Below are positions 12,383 to 20,329 of a stretch of 20,329 nt of DNA, piece after piece. How positions within the stretch are numbered: the first letter of the stretch is position 1; the number at the start of each line of letters is the position of its first letter. A program made the position numbers and the translations under genes. The notes under the pieces are model-generated. The model saw only the letters and a program-made list of their open reading frames with translations. It was not told the DNA's origin and did not search any database. This DNA is from an uncultured Eubacteriales bacterium (GTDB taxonomy: Bacteria > Bacillota > Clostridia > Oscillospirales > Oscillospiraceae). The stretch lies in NCBI GenBank assembly GCA_900555665.1, contig USLX01000027.1:1-20329 (forward strand), written 5' to 3'.

Positions 12383-14878
12383 ATGGCAAAAAAACAGGAA
12401 AAACCGGCTTCGCAGGGAGAATATCGAACCAGGACAAGCGGATGGCGTGTCTTTGGGCGCGTGATCGGGACGATTGTGCTCGTCGGCGTGCTGGCGGTGC
12501 TGGTGTTTGCATGTTTGTTCGCGCTGTATGTGAAAAATGATCTTGCGGCGCAGAATGATTTTTCGCTGGAGGGCTTTGCGCTCGACCAGACTTCGGTCAT
12601 CTATTATGAAGATCCGAAGACAGGGCAGGACGTGGTGCTGCAAAAGCTCTACGGCGGCGCAAACCGGACGTGGGTGAAGTATGAGGACATCCCCAAAAAC
12701 CTCGTCCATGCCTGCATCGCCATTGAGGATAAACGCTTCATGGAACATCAGGGTGTCGACTGGTTTACGACGATGAAGGCCTGTGTGAAGATGTTTGTCG
12801 GAAGCGGAAGCGCGGGCGGCTCGACCATCACGCAGCAGCTGGTGAAAAACGTGACGGGCAACCGCGAGGTGACGGTCCGCCGGAAGCTGGCGGAAATTTA
12901 CTCTGCGCTGAAGCTTGAGAAGGAATACACCAAGGAAGAGATCATGGAATGGTATCTGAACGTCATTGCGCTCGGGCAGAACTGCGAAGGCGTGCAGGCG
13001 GCGGCACAGGTGTATTTCGGAAAAAATGTGGAGGAACTGGATCTGGCGCAGTGCGCGTCTCTGATCGGCATTACCAACAATCCCTCCATCTACGACCCCT
13101 ATCTGAACCCGGATAAAAATAAGGAGCGCCAGGAGATCATCCTCGGCGAGATGCTGAGTCAGGGCTATATCACGCAGAAGCAGTATGACGAGGCGAAGGC
13201 GGAGGAGCTGGTCTTCGTGCGCAAGAGTACGGATGACGGCGACGGAGAATACTATTCTTATTTTGAGGATCAGGTCATTCGTGACGTGGTCAACGACCTC
13301 TGTGACAAGACGGGCTATGATTATGAGATCGTCTATAAAATGGTCATGACCGGCGGCTATCAGATCTACAGCACCTATAACCCCGACGCCCAGGCGGCGG
13401 TGGACGCGGTGTATGAGGATCTGAGCCAGATCCCCGAGACGGCCAGCTCACAGCAGCTGCAGTCCGGCATCGTCATCATTGATAATGAGACGGGCGATAT
13501 TGTCGCGATGTCGGGCGGCGCCGGCAAAAAGACCGGCAGCCTGACGCTCAACCGCGCGGCGCAGAGTCTGCTCTCGCCGGGCTCTACGATCAAGCCCGTG
13601 TCGGTCTATGCGCCGGCCATTGAGCTCGGGCTCATCACGCCCGCAACGGTCTATGATGACACGCCGTATTCGTTTACCGACAATTCCTTCTGGCCGAAGA
13701 ACTCGGACTCGACGTTCCGCGGCCTCGTCTCGATCAACGAAGCGATGATGGAATCGCTCAACACCGTCCCGGTCAAGCTGGTGGCGGAGATGACGCCGGA
13801 ATACTGCTATCGGTTTGCCAAGGAGAAGATGGGCCTTTCCACGCTGGTTTCGGACTATGTGACAAGCAGCGGCGAGGTGCGCTCGGACGTGAACCTTGCG
13901 CCGATGGCGCTCGGCGGCCTGACCAACGGCGTGACCGTGCGTGCGATGGCGGCGGCCTATGCCACGTTTGCCGACGAGGGCGTCTACCGCGAGGCGCGGA
14001 CGTATACGAAGGTGACAGACGCGAGCGGTAAGAACATCATCCTCGACAACACGCAGGAATCCTACCCGGCCATGAAGGACATGACGGCCTGGTATATCAC
14101 GGACATGCTGGAGAATACCGTGAATTACGGCACGGGCTACGGCGCAAAGCTCGAGAACATGACTGTCGCCGGCAAGACCGGCACGACCACGAGCGACTTT
14201 GACCGCTGGTTCGCAGGGTATACGCCATATTATACGGGTGTCGTGTGGTGCGGATATGACGATCCGGAGGAGGTCGTGCTGACCAATTCGGAGACGAATC
14301 CCGCCGTGGTGCTCTGGCAGAAGGTGATGAGCACGCTGCACAAAGGGCTGGCCAATCAGGAATTTGCAAAGCCGACGAATGTGGTGGAGTGTACGGTCTG
14401 CCGCGACAGCGGCAAGCTGGTCACGGACGCCTGCAAAGAAGACCCGCGCGGGAGCCGCGCGGTAAAGGTTCAGCTCAGCCTCTACGACGTGCCGACGGAA
14501 AACTGTGACGTCCATACGGAGGTCGAGATCTGCGACGCCTCGGGCCATGCGGCAAATGAATACTGCGCGCTGGTGGACGGAAACACGACGCACAAGGTGG
14601 GACTTTTGAACATTTCCCGCGCGTTCCCGACGGCGGGGATCGTGGTGCTGGATCAGTCCTATGTCGTGCCGAACGACAGCCGGCCGGCGGGCTATTACGC
14701 GGCGGTTGCGCCGGATGTGGATGCGATCAATGTGCTCTGCTATGTGCATGACGCGGACGATCTGCCAAAAAAAGAAGAACCGGAGCCGGATGAGGACGAG
14801 CAGTCCGACCCGGACGACGAAGATACGACCGGGACGGAGGACTGGAACGAGGCCTCCGGACTGAACCCCAGAACGTAG
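12383..14878 (+). CDS. Class A penicillin-binding protein (glycosyltransferase/transpeptidase)
   Basis: An 831-residue bifunctional enzyme that polymerises and crosslinks peptidoglycan. Residues 1-20 are cytoplasmic, and one membrane helix covers about 24-50. The GT51 domain shows IAIEDKRFMEHQGVDW with catalytic E115, and GSTITQQLVKN (146-156). The transpeptidase domain has SxxK as SPGSTIKP (S401, K404), SxN as SLN (458-460) and KTGT (598-601); all active-site residues are present. The C-terminus adds a Cys-containing region (ECTVCRDSGKLVTDACKEDP) and a very acidic tail with EEPEPDEDEQSDPDDED. GGGGGA lies seven bases before ATG 12383. It resembles PBP1A/PonA-type proteins; which paralogue it is cannot be told from the window. 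It heads a co-directional run of seven genes. Confidence 0.94.
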   Translation: MAKKQEKPASQGEYRTRTSGWRVFGRVIGTIVLVGVLAVLVFACLFALYVKNDLAAQNDFSLEGFALDQTSVIYYEDPKTGQDVVLQKLYGGANRTWVKYEDIPKNLVHACIAIEDKRFMEHQGVDWFTTMKACVKMFVGSGSAGGSTITQQLVKNVTGNREVTVRRKLAEIYSALKLEKEYTKEEIMEWYLNVIALGQNCEGVQAAAQVYFGKNVEELDLAQCASLIGITNNPSIYDPYLNPDKNKERQEIILGEMLSQGYITQKQYDEAKAEELVFVRKSTDDGDGEYYSYFEDQVIRDVVNDLCDKTGYDYEIVYKMVMTGGYQIYSTYNPDAQAAVDAVYEDLSQIPETASSQQLQSGIVIIDNETGDIVAMSGGAGKKTGSLTLNRAAQSLLSPGSTIKPVSVYAPAIELGLITPATVYDDTPYSFTDNSFWPKNSDSTFRGLVSINEAMMESLNTVPVKLVAEMTPEYCYRFAKEKMGLSTLVSDYVTSSGEVRSDVNLAPMALGGLTNGVTVRAMAAAYATFADEGVYREARTYTKVTDASGKNIILDNTQESYPAMKDMTAWYITDMLENTVNYGTGYGAKLENMTVAGKTGTTTSDFDRWFAGYTPYYTGVVWCGYDDPEEVVLTNSETNPAVVLWQKVMSTLHKGLANQEFAKPTNVVECTVCRDSGKLVTDACKEDPRGSRAVKVQLSLYDVPTENCDVHTEVEICDASGHAANEYCALVDGNTTHKVGLLNISRAFPTAGIVVLDQSYVVPNDSRPAGYYAAVAPDVDAINVLCYVHDADDLPKKEEPEPDEDEQSDPDDEDTTGTEDWNEASGLNPRT

Positions 14879-14887
14879 GAGAATGGT

Positions 14888-15751
14888 ATGTGGCTGGCTG
14901 ATGAATGGAAGGACTATGAGGTATTGGACACGTCCGGCGGGGAAAAGCTGGAGCGCTGGGACAGGTATGTCCTGGTGCGTCCGGATCCGCAGGTGATCTG
15001 GAATACACCGAAAGACGACCCGCTGTGGCGGAAATATGACGCGCGCTATGCCCGGTCGTCGACCGGGGGCGGAAAGTGGTCGAATCTGCGGCTGCCGGAG
15101 CATTGGCAGGTTCGGTATAAGGAGCTGACGTTCAACGTCAAGCCGATGAACTTCAAGCACACGGGCGTCTTTCCGGAGCAGGCGGCAAACTGGGATTTTA
15201 TCATGCAAAGCATCCGGGATGCCGGGCGGCCCATCAACGCCCTGAACCTCTTTGCCTACACAGGCGGGGCCACACTGGCCTGTGCGGCGGCGGGCGCGAG
15301 CGTCTGCCATGTCGACGCGGCGAAGGGCATGGTCGCCTGGGCCAAGGAAAATGCGAAGTCCTCCGGCCTTGCGGAAAAGCCGATCCGATGGATTGTGGAT
15401 GACTGCGCCAAGTTCGTCGAGCGGGAAATCCGCCGGGGCCGGCGCTATGACGCCATCATCATGGATCCGCCGAGCTATGGCCGCGGGCCGTCAGGCGAGA
15501 TCTGGAAGCTGGAGGAGAATCTCTGGCCGTTTGTGGAGCTGGTGAGCCAGGTGCTCTCAGATGAGCCGCTGTTTGTGATCATCAATTCCTACACCACGGG
15601 CCTGGCACCGTCGGTGGTAGGGTACATCATGGATTCCATTTTTACGAAAAAATACGGCGGCCACAGCGAATGCGGTGAGCTGGGGCTGCCGGTGACGGAT
15701 TCCGGCCTCGTTCTGCCCTGCGGGAGCACAGGCCGGTGGACGAGGAAGTAA
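14888..15751 (+). CDS. Class I SAM-dependent methyltransferase (COG1092/RlmI-like)
   Basis: A 287-residue protein. AGGAG overlaps the PBP stop and stands six bases from ATG 14888. The N-terminal part (EVLDTSGGEKLERWDRYVLV) and FKHTGVFPEQAANW precede the Rossmann domain. Motif I is NLFAYTGGATLACAAAGA (from residue 120), the acidic residue is D143 in CHVDAAKGMV, and motif IV is DPPSYG (193-198). This is the pattern of the 23S rRNA m5C methyltransferase group around RlmI, but it lacks the N-terminal PUA domain, so the target is unknown. It is 9 bases after the PBP gene and 3 bases before ecfA1. Confidence 0.87.
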   Translation: MWLADEWKDYEVLDTSGGEKLERWDRYVLVRPDPQVIWNTPKDDPLWRKYDARYARSSTGGGKWSNLRLPEHWQVRYKELTFNVKPMNFKHTGVFPEQAANWDFIMQSIRDAGRPINALNLFAYTGGATLACAAAGASVCHVDAAKGMVAWAKENAKSSGLAEKPIRWIVDDCAKFVEREIRRGRRYDAIIMDPPSYGRGPSGEIWKLEENLWPFVELVSQVLSDEPLFVIINSYTTGLAPSVVGYIMDSIFTKKYGGHSECGELGLPVTDSGLVLPCGSTGRWTRK

Positions 15752-15754
15752 GCA

Positions 15755-16603
15755 ATGAACGATGCCATTCAGGTCAAAGACCTGCATTACAGCTATCAGG
15801 ATCATGAGGAAGGGCAGGAGTATGTCGTCTTCGACGGGCTGAACCTGGAAATCAAACAGGGAAGCTTTGTCGCGGTGCTCGGCCATAACGGGTGTGGAAA
15901 GTCCACGCTGGCGAAGCATTTTAACGCGATTTTGCTGCCTGCGGGCGGCAGCGTCACAGTCTATGGGATGGACACGAAGGACGAGGACCTGCTTCTGGCC
16001 ATCCGGCAGGCGGTGGGCATGGTGTTTCAGAATCCCGATAACCAGATCGTCTCGAACGTTGTGGAGGAAGACGTCGCCTTTGCACCGGAAAACCTCGGTG
16101 TGCCGAGTGAAGAGATCCGGCGGCGGGTGGACGAAGCGCTGAAGACCGTTGGGATGTATGAATACCGGGCGCATGCGCCGCAGCTGCTCTCCGGCGGACA
16201 GAAGCAGCGCGTGGCCATCGCGGGTGTGCTGGCGATGCGCCCGAAGTGCATCGTGCTCGACGAGCCGACCGCGATGCTCGACCCCAGAGGGCGGCGCGAG
16301 GTGATTGAAACCGTCGAGCGGCTCAACCGCGAGGAGGGCATGACCGTTGTACTCATTACGCACCACATGGACGAGGCGACACATGCCGGGCGTGTGATCG
16401 CGATGAACGACGGCGAGATTGTCGCGGACGGGACACCGGAGGCGGTCTTCTCTCAGGTGGAGCTGCTGCGGCGCGTGGGCCTCAGCGTCCCGGAGACGAC
16501 GGAACTGCTTTATACGCTGCGGGCGGAGGGCTTTGACCTGCCGCTGGACGCGCTTTCCATTGATCAATGTGCGCAGGCACTCTGCACTCTGGCAGAGGCC
16601 TGA
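15755..16603 (+). CDS. ecfA1: Energy-coupling factor transporter ATPase EcfA1
   Basis: A 282-residue ABC ATPase. Walker A is GHNGCGKST (43-51), the Q-loop FQNPDNQIVS has Q92, the signature is LSGGQKQR (145-152), Walker B CIVLDEP (D169, catalytic E170), and the H-switch H203 lies in ITHHMDEA. The NPDNQIVSNVVEEDVAF stretch is typical for ECF ATPases. With EcfA2 and EcfT it forms the shared energising module for vitamin and metal uptake, driving exchangeable substrate-binding S components. No S component is encoded in the window, which fits a group II shared module. AGGAAG precedes the start, which is only 3 bases after the methyltransferase stop. Confidence 0.95.
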   Translation: MNDAIQVKDLHYSYQDHEEGQEYVVFDGLNLEIKQGSFVAVLGHNGCGKSTLAKHFNAILLPAGGSVTVYGMDTKDEDLLLAIRQAVGMVFQNPDNQIVSNVVEEDVAFAPENLGVPSEEIRRRVDEALKTVGMYEYRAHAPQLLSGGQKQRVAIAGVLAMRPKCIVLDEPTAMLDPRGRREVIETVERLNREEGMTVVLITHHMDEATHAGRVIAMNDGEIVADGTPEAVFSQVELLRRVGLSVPETTELLYTLRAEGFDLPLDALSIDQCAQALCTLAEA

Positions 16604-16626
16604 CCCAGAACCTGGAGGAAACAACG

Positions 16627-17496
16627 TTGACCCCTATCTTAGAGATACAGAACCTGTCCCACGTTTACAGCGCAGACACGCCGTTTGAGCGGGCCGCCTT
16701 ACAGGACGTGAACTTTTCCATTGCGCGCGGAGAATTTGTGGGACTGATCGGACATACCGGGTCGGGCAAATCGACCCTGATCCAGCATTTTAACGGTTTG
16801 CTGAAGCCGACGACGGGGCGGGTGCTCTTCGACGGCGAGGATATCTGGAAGGACGCCAAATTCACGCGCGAGATCCGTTTCAAGGTCGGCCTCGTCTTCC
16901 AGTATCCGGAACATCAGCTCTTTGAGGAGACCGTCTATCAGGACATCTCCTTCGGGCCGAAGAATATGGGCCTTTCGGAGGAGGAGATCCGCACGCGGGT
17001 GGAACGGGCGGCGCAGTTTGTCGGCATTACGGATGCTGAGCTGCAAAAATCGCCGTTTGACCTGTCCGGCGGGCAGAAGCGCCGCGCGGCCATCGCGGGC
17101 GTGATCGCGATGGAGCCGGATGTGCTCATCCTGGACGAGCCGACGGCGGGGCTCGACCCGCGCGGGCGGGAGAGCATCCTGCAGAACATCCGCGACTATC
17201 AGGCCGCGCAGCATGCCGCCGTTGTGATGGTGAGCCACTCGATGGAAGAAATTGCGTCGAACGTCGACCGGCTGCTGGTCATGAACCACGGGAGAAACGT
17301 GCTGGACGGAACGCCGGAGGACGTTTTCTCGCAGGCAGAGGCGCTGGTAGAGATGGGGCTGGCCATCCCGAAGATGACGCAGCTGTTTTTGGAGCTGAAG
17401 CGGCGGGGGCTGCCGGTGGAAACGTCGGTATTTACCGTGGAGCAGGCGGCCGCGTCGCTGCGGGGGCTGCTTCGAAAGGGGGGAGCGGCATGCTGA
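16627..17496 (+). CDS. ecfA2: Energy-coupling factor transporter ATPase EcfA2
   Basis: A 289-residue ABC ATPase. I chose TTG 16627 as start: GGAGG lies eight bases before it, and the product then begins M-TPILEIQNLSHVYSADTPF, as in other EcfA2 proteins. An ATG at 16567 in the same frame would overlap ecfA1 by 37 bases and has no fitting site. Walker A is GHTGSGKST (42-50), Q-loop FQYPEHQLFEETVYQDISFG (Q92), signature LSGGQKRR, Walker B VLILDEP (D170, E171), and the H-switch H204 in VSHSMEE. It pairs with EcfA1 and contacts EcfT. The gap to ecfA1 is 23 bases; the end overlaps ecfT by 7 bases. Confidence 0.95.
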   Translation: MTPILEIQNLSHVYSADTPFERAALQDVNFSIARGEFVGLIGHTGSGKSTLIQHFNGLLKPTTGRVLFDGEDIWKDAKFTREIRFKVGLVFQYPEHQLFEETVYQDISFGPKNMGLSEEEIRTRVERAAQFVGITDAELQKSPFDLSGGQKRRAAIAGVIAMEPDVLILDEPTAGLDPRGRESILQNIRDYQAAQHAAVVMVSHSMEEIASNVDRLLVMNHGRNVLDGTPEDVFSQAEALVEMGLAIPKMTQLFLELKRRGLPVETSVFTVEQAAASLRGLLRKGGAAC

Positions 17497-18293
17497 AGGA
17501 TGTGACGCTGGGCCAGTATTTCCCCGGGCAGACGCCCATCCACAAGCTCGATCCCCGGACGAAGCTGGTGTTTGTAATCCTCTATATCGTCGTGCTGTTT
17601 TTGGCAAAGGGCGTGTGGGGCTATCTGCTGGTGGCGGCATTTTTGGGCGCGGTCATCCGGATCTCAAAAATCCACCTCTCGGTCATCTTCAAGGGACTCA
17701 AGCCGCTGCTGCTTATTATTATTCTGACGGCGGTTTTGAATCTGTTCTATTCCAGCGGCGAACCGATCGTGAAATTCTGGATTTTCAAGATCACCAAAGA
17801 GGGTATTTACAATGCCATTTTTATGGCGCTGCGGATTATGCTGCTGGTGGCAGGGACATTTATGTTAACCTATACCACCTCGCCTATCGCCCTGACGGAC
17901 GGGCTGGAAAGCCTGCTCGGACCGCTGAAGAAGGTCAAATTGCCGGTGCATGAGCTGGCGATGATGATGTGTATCGCGCTGCGCTTTATCCCGACGCTCA
18001 TCGAGGAGACAGACAAGATCATGTCGGCGCAAAAAGCGCGCGGCGCGGATTTTGAGTCCGGCAATCTGATTTCCCGCGCGAAGGCGCTGGTGCCGATTCT
18101 GGTGCCGCTGTTTATCAGCGCATTCCGCCGCGCCGACGAGCTTGCGACGGCGATGGAGTGCCGCTGCTATCACGGCGGCGAGGGCCGCACCCGCCTGCAT
18201 CAGCTGAAGTACGAAAAGCGGGACTATCTCGCATTTGGTGTCGGCGTGGTTTTCTTGGCCGCGATGATCGTTTTGCGGCAGTTTGGACTGTAA
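17490..18293 (+). CDS. ecfT: Energy-coupling factor transmembrane protein EcfT
   Basis: A 267-residue membrane protein starting MLKDVTLGQYFPGQTPIHKL, with a GGGGGAG site in the end of ecfA2. Several membrane helices are visible (VFVILYIVVLFLAKG, LLLIIILTAVLNLFY, AIFMALRIMLLVAGTFML, ALVPILVPLFISAF, and a last helix near 248-263). The coupling helices carry the two expected Arg motifs: QKARGADF (A183-R184-G185) and MECRCYHGG (about 222-230). These dock into the EcfA1A2 ATPases. It is the scaffold that S components join for substrate uptake. Confidence 0.95.
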   Translation: MLKDVTLGQYFPGQTPIHKLDPRTKLVFVILYIVVLFLAKGVWGYLLVAAFLGAVIRISKIHLSVIFKGLKPLLLIIILTAVLNLFYSSGEPIVKFWIFKITKEGIYNAIFMALRIMLLVAGTFMLTYTTSPIALTDGLESLLGPLKKVKLPVHELAMMMCIALRFIPTLIEETDKIMSAQKARGADFESGNLISRAKALVPILVPLFISAFRRADELATAMECRCYHGGEGRTRLHQLKYEKRDYLAFGVGVVFLAAMIVLRQFGL

Positions 18294-18306
18294 GGATGTT
18301 TGAAAA

Positions 18307-19080
18307 ATGCGGAATATCGCGATCACGTTAAGATATCTCGGCACAGCGTATCACGGCTGGCAGGTGCAGAAAACGCAGGTGACGGTCGGCGAGACGGTGG
18401 AAAAGGCTGTGGCGATGGTGGTGGGCCATGCGGTGCATGTGACGGGCTGTGGGCGGACGGATGCGGGCGTCCATGCGCGCGTGTACATTGCCAACTTCCG
18501 CACCACGTCGCGCATCCCGGTCGACCGTCTGCCCTACGCACTCAACACGCATCTGCCGCTTGACATTGTGGTGACGGGCGCGCGTGAAGTGCCGGAGGGC
18601 TTCAACGCCATCGGCTCGTGTGTGAAAAAAGAATATACCTATCTGATCTATAACTCGGCGATCAAGGATCCGTTTTATGTAAACCGCGCGTGGTTTTATC
18701 CGAAGCATCTCGATGAGAAGGTGATGCAGCTGGCCGGCAGTCAGTTTGTGGGAACGCATGACTTTGCGGCTGTCCGCTCAGTCGGCACGGAGGTCAAATC
18801 CACGGTGCGGACGGTCTATTATTATGAGGTCGCGCGCAAGGGGGACATCATTTCGCTGCGCGTGTGTGCCAACGGCTTCCTCTACAATATGGCGCGGGCC
18901 ATGGCCGGGACGGTGGTCTACGCGGCGGAAGGGAAGTTCCCACCGGAGAGCGTGGCGGAGATTTTGGAACACGGCGACCGCAAGGCTGCGGGCCCCACGG
19001 TTCCGCCCGGCGGACTTTATATGACGCAGCTGTGGTATGACGACGGTGAGGTTTCGTTTCATGTCGGATCAAGTTTCTAA
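18307..19080 (+). CDS. truA: tRNA pseudouridine(38-40) synthase TruA
   Basis: A 257-residue enzyme. It begins MRNIAITLRYLGTAYHGWQV and has the catalytic Asp in GCGRTDAGVHA (D52). The RNA-binding strand KKEYTYLIYN and the C-terminal GNGFLYNMAR-type element (here CANGFLYNMARAMAGT) are also typical. It isomerises uridines 38-40 in tRNA anticodon stems. The start at 18307 has AAGGA about ten bases upstream and lies 13 bases after ecfT. The ecfA1-ecfA2-ecfT-truA order is common in Firmicutes, where it usually follows rplQ. The stop lies inside the next gene. Confidence 0.96.
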   Translation: MRNIAITLRYLGTAYHGWQVQKTQVTVGETVEKAVAMVVGHAVHVTGCGRTDAGVHARVYIANFRTTSRIPVDRLPYALNTHLPLDIVVTGAREVPEGFNAIGSCVKKEYTYLIYNSAIKDPFYVNRAWFYPKHLDEKVMQLAGSQFVGTHDFAAVRSVGTEVKSTVRTVYYYEVARKGDIISLRVCANGFLYNMARAMAGTVVYAAEGKFPPESVAEILEHGDRKAAGPTVPPGGLYMTQLWYDDGEVSFHVGSSF

Positions 19081-20224
19081 GTTCGGTGAAAAAACAAAAA
19101 AGTGGCCCCTCCGGCGCATCATCGTGTTTTCGCTGCTGGTGCTTTTGGTATGCGCGGGCGTGGCGGGATATGTGTTCCGTGACAGCCTGAACCTTGACGC
19201 GGTGCGGCGGTTTGTGCGCTATCTCAATGTATCCGGCGCACAGGAGGGGGGACAATTTGTCTTTGACGCGGGAAACTCCAACCAGTATGCCGATTTTGAC
19301 GGCGGGCTGGCGGTGGCGTCCGGCACGGGGCTTTCGGCCTATGAGGCCGGCGGAAGCGAGACGGTGCTGGTGCAGGAAAAGATGGCGACGCCGGCCATCC
19401 GACAGGCCGGAAAGTTCGTTCTGGCCTTTGATGTGGGCGGATATGCGCTGCATGAGATTTCAACATCAAAGGGAAGCGTGCTGGATGTGACGAGCCAGCG
19501 GCCGGTTCTGGATGCGGATTTGGCCGAGGACGGAAGCCTCTGCTATTCCACCAGCGAGAGCGGCTATAAAAGTGTGCTCTGCGTCTACAACGCCAACCAG
19601 ACGCTGATCTACCGCCGCCTTTCGGCCAGCCAGTATCTGCCGGTCTGCGCGGTAAGCCGCGGTGCGGAATATGTAGCTGCGGCGGCGCTGGGACAGGCGG
19701 AGGGGAGCTATGAGACGAGCATCCAGCTGTTCCGCACGGATTCGGAGGATCTGGCAGGGGAAATTTCGTTCGGCAATGAGCTCATCTATGATCTGGCGTT
19801 TACCGACGAGAAGACGGTTCTGGCCGTGGGCGAGCAGCATGCGCGCTGGTTCTCCCAGACGGGCGAGCGGCTGGGCAGTTATGATTATTCCGAGTTCTAT
19901 CTGAAGGATTTTGATTTCGGCGGCAGTGGATTTCTGACGCTGGTGCTGAATATGTATCAAGCAGGCAACCGTTACCAGGTGGTAACGGTGGGACCCGACG
20001 GGGCTGAATTGGGATCGCTCGATTTTGAGGAGCAGATTTTGGATTTTTCTGCGGCGGGAAAGTATGTGGCGGTCCTGACGGCAGGACAGCTCAGAATTTA
20101 TGACAGCACAATGCACCTTTATGCACAGACCGACAATGACGCGGGCGCGACAAACGTCGTGCTGCGGGCCGACGGAACGGCGATCCTGGCCGGGAGCGGC
20201 CGGGGAGAGCGCTTCGTCCCCTAG
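19061..20224 (+). CDS. DUF5711 family membrane protein, beta-propeller-like
   Basis: A 387-residue protein. I chose ATG 19061 because GGTGAGG precedes it; a start at 19037 would add eight residues. It overlaps the truA end by 20 bases, suggesting coupling. The N-terminus is basic, with one helix at about 20-42 (RRIIVFSLLVLLVCAGVAGY). The rest is a series of strand-rich repeats (GGLAVASGTGLSAYEAGG, KFVLAFDVGGYALHEIS, KYVAVLTAGQLRIYDST), as in a beta-propeller facing outside. DUF5711 proteins occur in many Clostridia; their role is unknown. It is the last gene of the run from the PBP. Confidence 0.8.
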   Translation: MSDQVSKFGEKTKKWPLRRIIVFSLLVLLVCAGVAGYVFRDSLNLDAVRRFVRYLNVSGAQEGGQFVFDAGNSNQYADFDGGLAVASGTGLSAYEAGGSETVLVQEKMATPAIRQAGKFVLAFDVGGYALHEISTSKGSVLDVTSQRPVLDADLAEDGSLCYSTSESGYKSVLCVYNANQTLIYRRLSASQYLPVCAVSRGAEYVAAAALGQAEGSYETSIQLFRTDSEDLAGEISFGNELIYDLAFTDEKTVLAVGEQHARWFSQTGERLGSYDYSEFYLKDFDFGGSGFLTLVLNMYQAGNRYQVVTVGPDGAELGSLDFEEQILDFSAAGKYVAVLTAGQLRIYDSTMHLYAQTDNDAGATNVVLRADGTAILAGSGRGERFVP

Positions 20225-20227
20225 GGT

Positions 20228-20301
20228 GTATTTGAAAACTCCCAACGCACCCGGACAGCGGGTCTTTTCACGCCGCGCCGCGTCATTTTTCCTTGAAATA
20301 C
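20228..20301. repeat. Possible intergenic repeat element with imperfect inverted ends
   Basis: GTATTTGAA (20228-20236) and TTGAAATAC (20293-20301) form inverted ends with 8 of 9 bases matching. The interior is GC-rich and contains one hairpin and CGCCGCGCCGCG. It starts four bases after the last stop. The shape resembles small intergenic repeats of GC-rich Clostridia, but only one copy is in the window. Confidence 0.35.
20249..20268 (+). terminator. Possible terminator after the DUF5711 gene
   Basis: ACCCG (20249-20253) pairs with CGGGT (20259-20263) around a five-base loop, followed by CTTTT. The stem is short. It is the only candidate terminator for the whole plus-strand run inside the window. 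Confidence 0.4.
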
Positions 20302-20329
20302 GTCAGGATTCCTGCGAAAAAATGTCTTG

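Noticed and set aside
13448..15310. Long minus-strand open frame, 620 codons, opposite the PBP and methyltransferase genes
   Set aside because: Low-complexity Arg/His/Val composition, no ribosome binding site context, spans two well-supported genes on the other strand.
1..20329. CRISPR array, prophage, insertion sequence or defence system
   Set aside because: No regularly spaced direct repeats, transposase, integrase or phage structural genes were found in any frame.

Overview
The window looks like part of a chromosome from a GC-rich Gram-positive Clostridia member, most likely an Oscillospiraceae/Ruminococcaceae-type gut anaerobe. The reasons are strong AGGAGG-type ribosome binding sites, sigma-A promoters with 16-18 bp spacers, a Firmicutes-style L10 leader, a zinc-type bL33, and a set of Firmicutes families (GGGtGRT protein, TIGR04076, DUF1292, BofC-like, DUF5711, energy-coupling-factor transporter). 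No phage, insertion sequence, CRISPR array, tRNA or rRNA gene was found. The species assignment is inference from gene content.

Layout. 1-1402 (minus): an iron-sulfur pair, an IscU/NifU-like scaffold followed by the 5' part of a GGGtGRT-family gene that runs off the window, behind a consensus promoter. 1602-3673 (plus): feoA-feoB, ferrous iron uptake, divergent from the Fe-S pair. 3675-3989 (minus): a small TIGR04076 protein, tail to tail with feoB. 3990-7713 (minus): the rpmG-secE-nusG-rplK-rplA-rplJ-rplL cluster. It has a structured rpmG leader, two probable L1-binding RNA sites that imitate the 23S rRNA L1 site, an L10 leader with attenuator behind its own promoter, and a strong terminator after rplL. 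rpoB/rpoC do not follow.

7753-8910 (plus): ruvX and a DUF2461 gene. 8954-11247 (minus): a membrane-anchored parvulin-like foldase and, behind a terminator hairpin that contains the ribosome binding site, two half-size TauE/SafE (TSUP) transporter genes. 11402-11573 (minus): a structured non-coding RNA with its own terminator, best read as a 6S-like RNA. 11625-12227 (minus): a DUF1292 gene and a small BofC-like exported protein.

12308-20224 (plus): a long co-directional run, starting at an extended -10 promoter next to a palindrome: a class A penicillin-binding protein, a COG1092-type methyltransferase, ecfA1-ecfA2-ecfT, truA and a DUF5711 beta-propeller-like membrane protein. Spacings are 3-23 bp or short overlaps. 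The last 105 bases hold a possible terminator inside a repeat-like element.

Most genes are housekeeping (translation, cell wall, iron, vitamin uptake). The less ordinary content is in the RNA regulatory layer: duplicated L1 mimics, the 6S-like RNA, and genes placed directly behind strong terminators.
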